A DNA stretch of 64,000 nucleotides, taken from the NCBI RefSeq assembly GCF_900094555.1, contig NZ_FMAC01000002.1, positions 1-64,000 of the forward strand, given 5' to 3'. Origin of the DNA: Martinezella hainanensis (GTDB taxonomy: Bacteria > Pseudomonadota > Alphaproteobacteria > Rhizobiales > Rhizobiaceae). The stretch's first letter is position 1. The number at the start of each line of letters is the position of its first letter. Under the pieces are notes generated by a model that saw nothing but the letters and a program-made list of their open reading frames with translations, ran no database searches and was not told the origin of the DNA. Positions 1 through 8,328 of the stretch are shown piece after piece. The translations under genes and the position numbers were made by a program.

Positions 1-294
1 CTGCTCGCGCCTCTGCCGCCGAGCCGATTATGTGCCGCAGACGCCGCTTACGACAGCAACGCTTTGCGCGATTTTCTCATCGGCCGCGGTACTGAGCCTG
101 TCATTCCCAACAATCCGACGCGAAAGAGAGTGCAGCCTTTCGATCCCGTTGCCTACAAACGCAGAAATATCATCGAACGGGCCTTCTGCCGCCTCAAGGA
201 CTGGAGACGTGTGGCAACACGATATGACAAACTCAGGCTCAACTTCGAAGCTACATGCTACATTGCCGCTCTCGTCACTTGGTGGATCGATTGA
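1..294 (+). CDS. IS5-family transposase, C-terminal part (cut by window edge)
   Basis: The frame is open from base 1 to the TGA at 292-294, so the gene begins before the window. The visible ~97 residues hold the end of a DDE transposase of the IS5 family: an AYDSNALRDFL segment following the second catalytic Asp region, then the NIIERAFCRLKDWRRVATRYDK block, which contains the catalytic Glu (IERAF) and the YREK-like basic helix. The protein ends in the usual WWID-type tail. Whether the upstream half is intact cannot be seen. No convincing terminal inverted repeat could be delimited after the stop. This is the only mobile-element gene in the window. Confidence 0.85.
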   Translation: MLAPLPPSRLCAADAAYDSNALRDFLIGRGTEPVIPNNPTRKRVQPFDPVAYKRRNIIERAFCRLKDWRRVATRYDKLRLNFEATCYIAALVTWWID

Positions 295-367
295 GTCTCG
301 AGCCTAAAGCGTGCTAGCGTCGTCTCTAAATCAACAACATGGGCGCTGATCCGCCCGGAAGGGAAGT

Positions 368-1693
368 ATGTCTGACTCGACTGGCGGTATTTTCGATTTC
401 CTCGGAATACTTGCCGTATTGCTGCTCGTTGCCGCCAACGGCTTTTTCGTTGCGGCCGAGTTCTCTCTGGTATCCGTCCGCCGCAGCCGCGTAACGGAAC
501 TCGTCGCCGAAGGGCGGATGAATTCCAAGGCACTGCAGAAGGCGGTCGATAATCTCGATGCCAATCTGGCTGCCACGCAGCTCGGCATCACCATTTCTTC
601 GCTGGCGCTTGGCTGGGTCGGTGAACCCGCCCTTGCTCATTTGCTGGAACCGCTGCTCGATTTCCTGCCCGGAACATGGGCTGCGGCTAGTTCGCATGCG
701 ATCGCCGTCGTCATTTCCTTCATCATCATCACCGCGCTCCACATCGTCCTCGGCGAACTCGCGCCGAAGAGCTTGGCCTTGCAGCGTAGCGAAGGTACTG
801 CGCTCGGCGTCGTGCGGCCGCTTGGACTGTTTCTCTTTCTATTGCGCCCGGCAATCACCGTCCTCAATGGCCTCGGCAATCTCGTGCTCCGCCTTTTCGG
901 GCTGCGTCCCGGTGCAGGCGAGGGCTCGCTGCATTCGCCGGCCGAGATCAAGCTTCTGATCGCGGAAAGCCAGGAAGCTGGCCTGCTGGAGCAGGCACAG
1001 CAGGATCTGGTCGAACGCGTCTTCAATATCGGCAATCGCGACGTTTCCAATATCATGACGCCGCGGCTGGAGGTCGAATGGATCGATGCCGACGATACGC
1101 CGACGGAGATGCAGAAGACCATTCGCGAAAGCCGTTTCGAGCAGCTTCTGGTCGCGCGCGGATCGATCGACGAGCCGATCGGCATGATCCTGAAAAAGGA
1201 TCTCCTCGATCAACTGCTGAACGGCGAGCCGTTGAACCCGATGGCCGTCATCCGTCAACCACTGGTCGTGCATGAGGCGACGGCGGTCTTCAAGGTGCTC
1301 GAAAGTTTCAAGCGCGCACCCGTGCGCCTTGCCATGGTCATCGACGAATATGGTAGCCTGGAAGGTATCGTCACCCAGACGGATTTGCTGGAAGCAATCG
1401 CCGGCGATCTTCCCGACATGGAAAACGACACGCCTGATGTCGTCGAACGCGCCGACGGGTCGCTGCTGATGGAGGGCATGATGCCGGTCTATGACGCCTT
1501 CGCGCGGCTTGGTCTGCGCGAGGGCGAGGAAGACGTCACCTTCCACACGCTCGCAGGCTTTGCCCTCTACCAGCTTGGCCATCTGCCCGAGGTGGGCGAA
1601 AGCTTCTCCTTCGGCGGCTGGCATTTCGAGATCGTCGATCTCGACGGCATGCGGATCGACAAGATCCTGGCCCAGCGCGAGCCGCAAGCTTAG
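368..1693 (+). CDS. CNNM/CorC-HlyC family transporter (DUF21-CBS-CorC_HlyC)
   Basis: Inner-membrane protein of the HlyC/CorC (CNNM) family, usually linked to Mg2+/Co2+ efflux or homeostasis; the name hemolysin is historical. The order is typical. An N-terminal DUF21 region with about four membrane helices (residues ~5-200) carries an ANGFFVAAEFSLV signature and a SLALGWVGEPA segment. A pair of CBS domains (~210-345, NIMTPR at its start) follows, then a C-terminal CorC_HlyC domain (~355-435, FHTLAGFALYQLG). The length of 441 aa is normal. The start at 368 follows GGAAGGGAAG. The gene stands alone between the IS5 remnant and ppdK. The substrate cannot be read from sequence. Confidence 0.92.
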   Translation: MSDSTGGIFDFLGILAVLLLVAANGFFVAAEFSLVSVRRSRVTELVAEGRMNSKALQKAVDNLDANLAATQLGITISSLALGWVGEPALAHLLEPLLDFLPGTWAAASSHAIAVVISFIIITALHIVLGELAPKSLALQRSEGTALGVVRPLGLFLFLLRPAITVLNGLGNLVLRLFGLRPGAGEGSLHSPAEIKLLIAESQEAGLLEQAQQDLVERVFNIGNRDVSNIMTPRLEVEWIDADDTPTEMQKTIRESRFEQLLVARGSIDEPIGMILKKDLLDQLLNGEPLNPMAVIRQPLVVHEATAVFKVLESFKRAPVRLAMVIDEYGSLEGIVTQTDLLEAIAGDLPDMENDTPDVVERADGSLLMEGMMPVYDAFARLGLREGEEDVTFHTLAGFALYQLGHLPEVGESFSFGGWHFEIVDLDGMRIDKILAQREPQA

Positions 1694-1695
1694 AG

Positions 1696-1800
1696 CAATT
1701 CCAGGAAAAGTGCGTGAGCCGCTTTCCGTACGGAATTGCGTGAAAACAAGGAACTGGAGCGGTTCAGAGGTTCCGTGAAGAGCTGAGCCGCTCTAGCCGT
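1696..1800. repeat. RIME-like rhizobial intergenic repeat
   Basis: This stretch after the CorC-family gene contains an inverted pair GCAATTCC ... GGAATTGC around a GC-rich centre. It continues with GTGAAAACAAGGA and ends in repeated GAGCGG/CCGCTC blocks. The arrangement matches my memory of the mosaic palindromic elements common between genes in Rhizobium and relatives (RIME family). It probably forms hairpins in the transcript. The family assignment is from recall, not from an alignment. Confidence 0.5.
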
Positions 1801-1815
1801 TAAGCCACTCTGAAT

Positions 1816-1871
1816 TGCCCCGGAAGCTCCCGATTTCGATCAATCGATTGAAATCGGGAGCTTCCGGGGCA
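1816..1871. terminator. Very long perfect hairpin upstream of ppdK
   Basis: Two 21-base arms, 1817-1837 and 1850-1870, are exact reverse complements (GCCCCGGAAGCTCCCGATTT and its mirror). The pairing extends inward by four more pairs, one of them G-T, to a four-base AATC loop. It extends outward by one pair, giving a stem of about 26 bp. A T-rich ATATTTATT follows on the + strand. It may act as the terminator of the CorC-family gene or insulate ppdK. The stem is much longer than an ordinary intrinsic terminator. Confidence 0.7.
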
Positions 1872-1964
1872 TATTTATTGTGCAGTGCAACATTTCGCCA
1901 TATTTGTCGATTTTCATTTGTGCTGCAGTGAATTAAGTTCAACCTGAGGAGTTGGACGGAGACA

Positions 1965-4631
1965 ATGACGAATTGGGTTTACACATTCGGCGACGGCAAG
2001 GCCGAGGGGGGCGCCGGCGATTTTGAACGGCTCGGCGGTAAGGGCGCAAACCTTGCCGAAATGTGCAATCTCGGCCTGCCGGTTCCGCCGGGCCTGACGA
2101 TCGTCAGCGACGTCTGCACCTTCTATTACAAGAATGGCCGCAAGATCCCCGACGAGCTGAAGCCGCAGGTCATGCGAGGTCTGCAGCGGATGGAGGCGAT
2201 CACCGGCCGCAAGTTTGGCGATACAGAACGGCCGCTGCTGGTGTCCGTGCGTTCCGGCGGTCGCGCCTCGATGCCGGGCATGATGGATACCGTCCTCAAT
2301 CTCGGTCTCAACGATGCCACGGTGCAGGCGCTCGGCCATGATGCCGGCGACGCCCGCTTCGCCTGGGACAGCTACCGCCGCTTCATCCAGATGTATGCCG
2401 ATGTCGTCATGGGCCTCGACAACGAGGTCTTCGAGGAAATCCTGGAGGATGAGAAGGCGCGCTTCGGCCACGAGTTCGATACAGACCTAACCGCCGTCGA
2501 ATGGCAGCATGTCGTCTCGATCTACAAGACCGTCATCGAAGAGGAATTGGGCCAAGCCTTTCCGCAAGAGCCGGAGGTTCAGCTCTGGGGCGCCGTCAGC
2601 GCCGTTTTCGCGAGCTGGATGAACGCTCGCGCGGTTACCTATCGGCAATTGCACAACATTCCCGAGGCCTGGGGAACTGCGGTCAACATTCAGGCAATGG
2701 TGTTCGGCAACCTCGGCAATTCGTCGGCGACCGGCGTCGCTTTCACGCGCAATCCGTCGACGGGCGAAAAGGAGCTTTACGGCGAATTCCTTGTGAATGC
2801 GCAAGGCGAGGATGTCGTTGCCGGCATCCGCACGCCGCAAAGCATCACCGAAGTCGCTCGCATAGCCTCCGGTTACGACAAGCCGTCGATGGAAAAGCTG
2901 ATGCCCGAGGCCTTTGCCGAGTTCCGGGGCATCTGCGCGCAGCTGGAAGCGCATTATCGCGATGTTCAGGATCTGGAATTCACCATCGAGCGCGGCAAGC
3001 TCTGGATGCTGCAGACCCGCAATGCCAAACGAACCACCAAGGCAGCGATGAAGATTGCCGTCGATATGGTCGACGAGGGGCTGATTACCGAGGACGAAGC
3101 TGTCTCCCGCATTGAGCCGTCGACGCTGGATCAGCTCCTGCATCCGACGATCGATCCGCGCGCCCGCCGCGAACTCATTGGCTCCGGCCTGCCCGCATCG
3201 CCGGGTGCCGCCACCGGCGAGATCGTCTTCACGGCCGAAGAGGCGATCATTGCCGAGGAAGAGGGCCGCAAGGCTATCCTCGTGCGCATCGAGACGAGCC
3301 CGGAAGACATTCACGGCATGCATGCTGCCGAAGCGATCCTGACGACGCGCGGTGGCATGACCAGTCATGCGGCCGTCGTTGCCCGCGGCATGGGCATTCC
3401 CTGCGTCGTCGGCGCCGGCACCATGCGCATCGACATGCGCAACGAGAAGCTGATAGGTATCGGCGTCATCTTGAAGAAAGGCGATATCGTCACGATTGAT
3501 GGCTCCACCGGCCAGGTGCTGAAAGGCGAAGTGCCGATGATCCAGCCGGAGCTGTCGGGCGATTTTGGGCGCATCATGGCCTGGGCCGATCGCTCGCGCC
3601 GCATGACGGTGCGCACCAATGCCGACACACCCGCCGATGCCCGTGCAGCCCGTTCTTTCGGCGCCGAGGGCATCGGCCTATGCCGTACCGAGCACATGTT
3701 CTTTGAGGGCGATCGCATCCATGTGATGCGTGAGATGATCCTCGCCGAAGACGAGGCGGGGCGTCGCGCCGCCCTTGCCAAGCTCATGCCGATGCAGCGG
3801 CTCGATTTTACCGGCCTGTTCACCATCATGCACGGCCTGCCTGTCACCATCCGCCTGCTCGATCCGCCGCTGCACGAATTCCTGCCGAAGACCGACGAAG
3901 AGATCGCCGAAGTGGCGGGGATCATGGGCATGGAGCCTGCCGGCCTGCGCCAGCGCGTCGATGCGCTGCACGAATTCAATCCCATGCTCGGCCATCGCGG
4001 CTGTCGCCTGGCGATTTCCTATCCGGAGATCGTCGAGATGCAGGCCCGCGCGATTTTCGAGGCCGCGGTTCTGGCCGCACGCGAAACAGGCGCGGCCGTC
4101 GTGCCCGAAATCATGGTGCCGCTCGTCGGGCTGCGCTCGGAGCTGGATTACGTCAAGGCTCGCATCGACGAGGTGGCGCGCGCCGTCATGACCGAAGCGA
4201 AGATGAAGATCGACTATCTCGTCGGCACGATGATCGAGCTGCCGCGCGCGGCATTGCGCGCCCATATCATCGCCGAGGCTGCCGAATTCTTCTCCTTCGG
4301 CACGAACGACCTGACGCAGACGACATTCGGCATGTCGCGCGACGATGCCGCCGCCTTCATCCCGACCTATCAGCGCAAGGGCATCATCGAGCATGACCCC
4401 TTCATATCGCTCGATTTCGACGGAGTAGGCGAACTCATTCGCATCGCCTCCGAGCGCGGTCGCCGCACCCGTAACGACATGAAACTCGGCATCTGCGGCG
4501 AGCATGGCGGCGATCCCGCTTCGATCCATTTCTGCGAGGATATTGGGCTGGACTATGTGTCCTGTTCCCCGTTCCGCGTGCCGATTGCGCGGCTTGCCGC
4601 AGCGCAGGCGGCGATCAAGGGACGAGCCTGA
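1965..4631 (+). CDS. ppdK: Pyruvate, phosphate dikinase
   Basis: Cytosolic enzyme that interconverts pyruvate + ATP + Pi and PEP + AMP + PPi. At 888 aa it has the standard length. The N-terminal ATP-grasp domain starts with GGKGANLAEMCNLGLPVPPG. The swivelling phosphohistidine domain carries GGMTSHAAVVARGMG with the phosphorylated His at residue ~468. The C-terminal PEP/pyruvate TIM barrel has the GICGEHGGDP motif with the catalytic Cys near residue 844, and SFGTNDLTQTTFG. The start at 1965 follows GGACGGAGACA. In rhizobia PpdK takes part in gluconeogenic carbon flow. No regulatory protein gene (DUF299) lies beside it here. Confidence 0.97.
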   Translation: MTNWVYTFGDGKAEGGAGDFERLGGKGANLAEMCNLGLPVPPGLTIVSDVCTFYYKNGRKIPDELKPQVMRGLQRMEAITGRKFGDTERPLLVSVRSGGRASMPGMMDTVLNLGLNDATVQALGHDAGDARFAWDSYRRFIQMYADVVMGLDNEVFEEILEDEKARFGHEFDTDLTAVEWQHVVSIYKTVIEEELGQAFPQEPEVQLWGAVSAVFASWMNARAVTYRQLHNIPEAWGTAVNIQAMVFGNLGNSSATGVAFTRNPSTGEKELYGEFLVNAQGEDVVAGIRTPQSITEVARIASGYDKPSMEKLMPEAFAEFRGICAQLEAHYRDVQDLEFTIERGKLWMLQTRNAKRTTKAAMKIAVDMVDEGLITEDEAVSRIEPSTLDQLLHPTIDPRARRELIGSGLPASPGAATGEIVFTAEEAIIAEEEGRKAILVRIETSPEDIHGMHAAEAILTTRGGMTSHAAVVARGMGIPCVVGAGTMRIDMRNEKLIGIGVILKKGDIVTIDGSTGQVLKGEVPMIQPELSGDFGRIMAWADRSRRMTVRTNADTPADARAARSFGAEGIGLCRTEHMFFEGDRIHVMREMILAEDEAGRRAALAKLMPMQRLDFTGLFTIMHGLPVTIRLLDPPLHEFLPKTDEEIAEVAGIMGMEPAGLRQRVDALHEFNPMLGHRGCRLAISYPEIVEMQARAIFEAAVLAARETGAAVVPEIMVPLVGLRSELDYVKARIDEVARAVMTEAKMKIDYLVGTMIELPRAALRAHIIAEAAEFFSFGTNDLTQTTFGMSRDDAAAFIPTYQRKGIIEHDPFISLDFDGVGELIRIASERGRRTRNDMKLGICGEHGGDPASIHFCEDIGLDYVSCSPFRVPIARLAAAQAAIKGRA

Positions 4632-4654
4632 TTATCTAAGCTGGGGCATGCCGG

Positions 4655-4936
4655 TCAGCGGCGCCAGTAGCCGCGATGATAGTAATATCCCGGGCCGCCA
4701 ACGACGATCGTCGGTCCCCAGAAGAAATCATCGTTGCTTTCCATGAAAGCCCGCTGGTCCGCACGCCGGCTAAGATCCTGGTTCATCAGGCAATTGGCGA
4801 AGTTCTGAGTGCCCGGTTTGAAGCCGTAGCCGCTGCATCTGGATGCGTCCGCGGCGCGGATTTCCTCCGCCGTCTGGCAGGAGGAGAGCACAAGCGTAAT
4901 AGCGAGAAGAGATAGGGCGGAAGCAGCGATACGCAT
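4655..4936 (-). CDS. Small lipoprotein of unknown function
   Basis: A 93-residue predicted lipoprotein. The N terminus MRIAASALSLLAITLVLSSC is a clear type II signal peptide with the lipidated Cys at residue 20. The mature part is short, with two more Cys (SRC, NCL) and a Gly/Tyr-rich C-terminal tail (GGPGYYYHRGYWRR). Proteins of this pattern are common and uncharacterised in rhizobia. The start at 4936 was chosen because the signal peptide begins there and AGGACACC lies upstream; a longer frame adds eleven non-hydrophobic residues. It is convergent with ppdK, 23 bases away. Confidence 0.75.
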   Translation of the reverse strand: MRIAASALSLLAITLVLSSCQTAEEIRAADASRCSGYGFKPGTQNFANCLMNQDLSRRADQRAFMESNDDFFWGPTIVVGGPGYYYHRGYWRR

Positions 4937-5028
4937 GACTTGGTGTCCTGAATGCAGATGTGCAGGCACGAATTATAGCGCCGCGCGCGATGGCGCGAAA
5001 GGCGTATTACCGCTGTAGGCCGGGTTGC

Positions 5029-5454
5029 CTACGCTGCTTCCTTCGGCTTTGCCGGCAGCCTCTGCAAGAGATCGACGAAGGCATCGGCGAAGCGCAACAG
5101 ATGCTCGGTCTCCTCATCCGGCTGCAGCAAACGAATTTCTGCGCCATCTTCGTCCAGCGCGGCAAAGAGTGTGCGCATCGTCGCATCGCTTTCGGGAATC
5201 CGGATGACAGCCAGCCTGCGGCAATCGGAGATCAGTCCTGCCGCGGGCAGATCGAAGAGGAAGTCGCCGTGCACTGCTGAGGCGGCGTGCCGCACGGCCT
5301 CGCAAAAACCCGGTTCCCCGCCGGAAAAACCTTCGAGCGAAAGCTCTAGCTCCAAGAGCTCCATCGGCAGAATAGGATCGCCCGTATCGGCTCCGGCAAT
5401 CGCCGCGCCCGGCAGCGCCTTGGCAGCGACGTCTTGAGAAAGCATCGGTTCCAT
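5029..5454 (-). CDS. Hypothetical acidic protein
   Basis: A 141-residue acidic, Leu-rich protein with no signal peptide or membrane segment and no motif that I recognise. The ATG at 5454 was preferred over an upstream TTG (5472) because AAGGA sits nine bases before it. Codon use matches the neighbours, with third-position G/C enrichment, so it is probably a real gene. It is not obviously in an operon: the lipoprotein gene downstream on the same strand starts about 90 bases after this stop. No function is proposed. Confidence 0.6.
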   Translation of the reverse strand: MEPMLSQDVAAKALPGAAIAGADTGDPILPMELLELELSLEGFSGGEPGFCEAVRHAASAVHGDFLFDLPAAGLISDCRRLAVIRIPESDATMRTLFAALDEDGAEIRLLQPDEETEHLLRFADAFVDLLQRLPAKPKEAA

Positions 5455-5535
5455 CTCATCAAGTCCTTTCAAAGCCTCGATAAAACGCTAAAGAATGGCC
5501 TTTTTTAGGAATTTAAGCAAGCGCTCACGTTTTTG

Positions 5536-5660
5536 GTCTAGGCATGGCGCGCAAAAGTGCGCAGCGGTTTTGCGGTAACGACATGCGAAGAAACGAGACC
5601 GAAAGCGCAAGGAGCGAATCTTTGAGATCGCGACGCGCTTTAGGCGTTACTCGTTTGGAC
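5536..5660. repeat. Second rhizobial intergenic palindromic repeat (RIME-like)
   Basis: The gap between the acidic hypothetical protein and the DUF1499 gene holds GCGCAAAAGTGCGCAGCGG followed by TTTTGCGGTAACGACATGCG and, further on, a GCGCGACGCGCTTTA-type end. I recognise this pattern from many Rhizobium intergenic regions. Internal inverted pieces (GCGCAAAA/TTTTGCG, AAAGCGC/GCGCTTT) make it hairpin-prone. Open frames across it on both strands look like by-products of the repeat. The rest of the gap (5661-5788) shows nothing further. Confidence 0.5.
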
Positions 5661-5788
5661 CTTGAGAGAACATTGCATGTTGGTGCCGTGACATTCGATT
5701 TATTTTCGCCGTTTCTTGATCTAAACATAAGTCGTTTTCTGGGATTCGGTGCATCCGGCTTCCGATCCGACGTGCCGACGAGCCCTTG

Positions 5789-6721
5789 ATGACCATTCGC
5801 TTCGACCGTCCCGTTTCACATGCCGCCCGCGCCGCGCGTTTGATCGCTTCGTTTGCATTGGTGCTCTGCGGGGTGACATTGATCGGTCACCGCTTCGCGC
5901 CGTTGGAAACGCCTTATTTCGTGCTGCTGCTCCTGATTTCTGCCGGCTGTGCCATCCTGGCGGTGCTGCTTGCGCTGGTAGGCCTTGCCCAGCTCTGGCA
6001 GAGCGCTGCCATTGGCGGTGTCTCCGCCGTCAAGGCGCTCGTCTATGCCGCCCTGCCGCTCGCCATTTTCGGCTTCGGCGCCGAGCGCTATTGGACCCGG
6101 CCGCATATCTACGAGATTTCGACCGATCTCAACGATCCGCCGGAATGGCTGGCAACACCGGATGCGCGGCAGCTGTGGTTGCCATCGCGCCATCTCGTGA
6201 CGCAGCAGGAACGCGAGGCGCAATTCGATGCTTATCCCGCTTTGATCAGCCGCCGCTACGAGGGGGCTGCCGACCGCGTTCTGGAGGCGGTGCGCAAGGT
6301 CGCGCATGATTATCACATCACAGTCGTCAAGGCGGAGGGCGCCGATGTCGCCGATCCCAACGGCAACGTGAAGCCGAAACGCCGCACACGCCCGCCGACG
6401 ATCAATCCCGCGCAGGATGACAGCACCGGCGGCGATGTGCCCGCCATCGTTCCGGTGCCGACGCCGCGTCCCTTCCGTGACGGAGTGGCGGAACTCATCC
6501 GCCAGAATACCGATGTCATCCTGCAGGGCGAAACCCGCACCCGCATTTTTGGCCTGCCATGTGACATACTGATCCGTATTCGCGAAGAGGCGGAAACGAC
6601 GCTTGTCGATATCCGTGTCGCGTCCCGCTATGGCCAGGACGATCTTGGCGTCAGCGCCGATCTGGCCGATGGCTATCTGAAAGCACTGGATGCGGAATTG
6701 CTCGGCATCGCCGGAAGCTGA
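5789..6721 (+). CDS. DUF1499 family membrane protein
   Basis: A 310-residue protein with about three N-terminal membrane helices (residues ~18-35, ~45-70, ~80-98) followed by a soluble DUF1499 domain reaching the C terminus. The soluble part opens with STDLNDPPEWL and includes RRYEGAADRVLEAV. It ends with a hydrophilic segment carrying DIRVASRYGQDDLGVSADLA, typical of the family. A proline- and charge-rich linker (~190-230) splits the domain. The role of DUF1499 is unknown. The ATG at 5789 was preferred to the TTG three bases before it. The gene runs convergent to the metallo-hydrolase gene, with a seven-base gap. Confidence 0.82.
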   Translation: MTIRFDRPVSHAARAARLIASFALVLCGVTLIGHRFAPLETPYFVLLLLISAGCAILAVLLALVGLAQLWQSAAIGGVSAVKALVYAALPLAIFGFGAERYWTRPHIYEISTDLNDPPEWLATPDARQLWLPSRHLVTQQEREAQFDAYPALISRRYEGAADRVLEAVRKVAHDYHITVVKAEGADVADPNGNVKPKRRTRPPTINPAQDDSTGGDVPAIVPVPTPRPFRDGVAELIRQNTDVILQGETRTRIFGLPCDILIRIREEAETTLVDIRVASRYGQDDLGVSADLADGYLKALDAELLGIAGS

Positions 6722-6727
6722 GGTGGC

Positions 6728-7636
6728 TCACGCCGGGCGATAGGCTCCGAAGAGCGCCGGCGGGCCATCGGTTTTCACCTGGCCCTTCTCGACCAGATCT
6801 TCCAGATGTGCCAGCACCGAAAGCGCGGCCGCTCCATGCAGGCGCGGGTCCGTATCGCGATAGATGGCTTTCACCATGTCAGGGATCAGCCGGTCGCCGG
6901 CCTTGATGCGTTCCAGCACGGCGCGCTCGCGCATGCGGCGATGGGTTCTGAGGCCGCGCATGAAGGAAGCGGGCTCCTTCACCGGGCCGCCATGACCCGG
7001 CAGGAACAGCCGGTCTTCGCGGGCAAGAAGCCTTTCCAGCGAGGCCATATAATCCGCCATGGAACCATCCGGCGGTGCGACGATCGAGGTCGCCCAGGCC
7101 ATGACATGATCGGCGGAGAAGACAATGCCGGTGCCATCGAGCGCGAAGCATGCGTGGTTTGCCGTATGGCCAGGCGTCAGCAGCGCCGTCATCTGCCATC
7201 CGTCTCCCGAGACGCTTTGACCATCGGCAACCACAATGTCAGGCTGAAACTCCATGTCGGAGCTTTCGGCGAAGGGATTGATTTCGCCCTGATGGAGCGG
7301 CCGAGCGGCCCGATGCGGCCCTTCGCCGACGGTCAGTGCCCCCGTTGCCTCCTTCAGCCGCTTCGCCAGCGGCGAGTGATCGCGATGGGTGTGGCTGACG
7401 AAGATATGCGTGACCTCGCGCCCCTTCAGCGCCGCCATCAGGGCGGCGAAATGTTCCTCGTTCTCCGGGCCGGGATCGATGACGGCGACGGAGGAGGTGC
7501 CGACGATATAGCTGTTGGTGCCGTGAAAGGTAAAGGCACTGGGATTGTTGACCGTCATCCGTTCGATGCCGGGCGCGACGGAAACGGCGCGGCCATAGGC
7601 GGGGTCGAAGGCAAGGTCGAAGTCAGGCGTGTTCAT
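6728..7636 (-). CDS. MBL-fold metallo-hydrolase (LACTB2-like)
   Basis: A 302-residue metallo-beta-lactamase-fold hydrolase. The zinc site is complete: SHTHRDH (residues ~79-85), a later PGHTANH, the SADHVM Asp and the PGHGGPV His. The C-terminal ~80 residues form the small helical domain of the LACTB2/RNase-like subgroup (THRRMRERAVLE onward). Substrate cannot be assigned; relatives include RNA endonucleases and thioesterase-like enzymes. It overlaps the upstream cupin gene by four bases (ATGA), so the two are translationally coupled. Confidence 0.85.
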   Translation of the reverse strand: MNTPDFDLAFDPAYGRAVSVAPGIERMTVNNPSAFTFHGTNSYIVGTSSVAVIDPGPENEEHFAALMAALKGREVTHIFVSHTHRDHSPLAKRLKEATGALTVGEGPHRAARPLHQGEINPFAESSDMEFQPDIVVADGQSVSGDGWQMTALLTPGHTANHACFALDGTGIVFSADHVMAWATSIVAPPDGSMADYMASLERLLAREDRLFLPGHGGPVKEPASFMRGLRTHRRMRERAVLERIKAGDRLIPDMVKAIYRDTDPRLHGAAALSVLAHLEDLVEKGQVKTDGPPALFGAYRPA

Positions 7637-7935
7637 GATTGCTTGTATTCGATTTCGATAAAGGACATAGGCTCTGTGCCGGCATTGACGACATTATGCT
7701 CGACGCCGGCCTCGCGCCGATAGGCGGCGCCCCTGGCAATGTCGACACGTCGGCTGCCGCCGGGCTCCTCCAGCAGAAACTGGCAGTCGGTCATCGGCAC
7801 CACGACATAGCCAAGGCCGTGGACATGGTGTCCGGTATCGGCGCCGGGCTCGAAATCCCAGCGCGTGATGCGGCAGACGGCATCATCGAGAAGCACGGTG
7901 GGCACGGCCGGCGGGCGGGCGCGAAACGGGCTCAT
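7633..7935 (-). CDS. Small cupin-domain protein
   Basis: A 100-residue single-domain cupin. The first cupin motif is seen as HHVHGLGYVVVPM and the second as REAGVEHNVVNAG, giving candidate metal-ligating His residues. Such small cupins bind a metal and often act on, or sense, small organic acids. The start is secure: AAGGAGGT lies seven bases before the ATG at 7935. It is the first gene of a two-gene unit with the metallo-hydrolase, joined by an ATGA overlap. Confidence 0.82.
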   Translation of the reverse strand: MSPFRARPPAVPTVLLDDAVCRITRWDFEPGADTGHHVHGLGYVVVPMTDCQFLLEEPGGSRRVDIARGAAYRREAGVEHNVVNAGTEPMSFIEIEYKQS

Positions 7936-8093
7936 CGGACCTCCTTATTTCAAATGCACTGCAGCAAGACCTATCATAGCCGCCTGGAAAGCACACAGAA
8001 ATATGCATCCGCGCATCACTTAGTCATTGTAGCGGGATGCGACCTTTGCTAATCAGACGCCGATTTGGCTGGTACAGCCGCCATTTCCTCTGT

Positions 8094-8168
8094 TGGGGCG
8101 TCGCCAAGCGGTAAGGCACCGGTTTTTGGTACCGGCATTCCCAGGTTCGAATCCTGGCGCCCCAGCCA
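8094..8168 (+). tRNA. tRNA-Gln (TTG)
   Basis: A complete 75-base tRNA including the encoded CCA. The acceptor arms TGGGGCG and CGCCCCA pair fully, the D arm contains AAGCGGTAAGGC, and the anticodon loop reads TTTTGGT with anticodon TTG for Gln. The T arm is CCCAGGTTCGAATCCTGG. The discriminator base is G. It lies between a cupin gene on the minus strand and a glycosyltransferase gene; no integration scar is seen. Confidence 0.97.
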
Positions 8169-8328
8169 TATGTTTCCCAATATCCTAAACGGACTACAGC
8201 GATAGACTTTGCAGTGTCAGAGATATTGTCTGAGAAAATTTCCGTCGTAAGCGTCGTTATTCCACCACTTAAATATTGTTTGACCATTTTCCTCCACTGT
8301 AGTCGCCGTCATCTCGATACAGGCGATC

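Noticed and set aside
5544..5789. 81-codon + frame and a 67-codon minus frame between 5525 and 5789
   Set aside because: Both run through the RIME-like repeat; translations of such repeats recur by chance in rhizobia and are not proteins.
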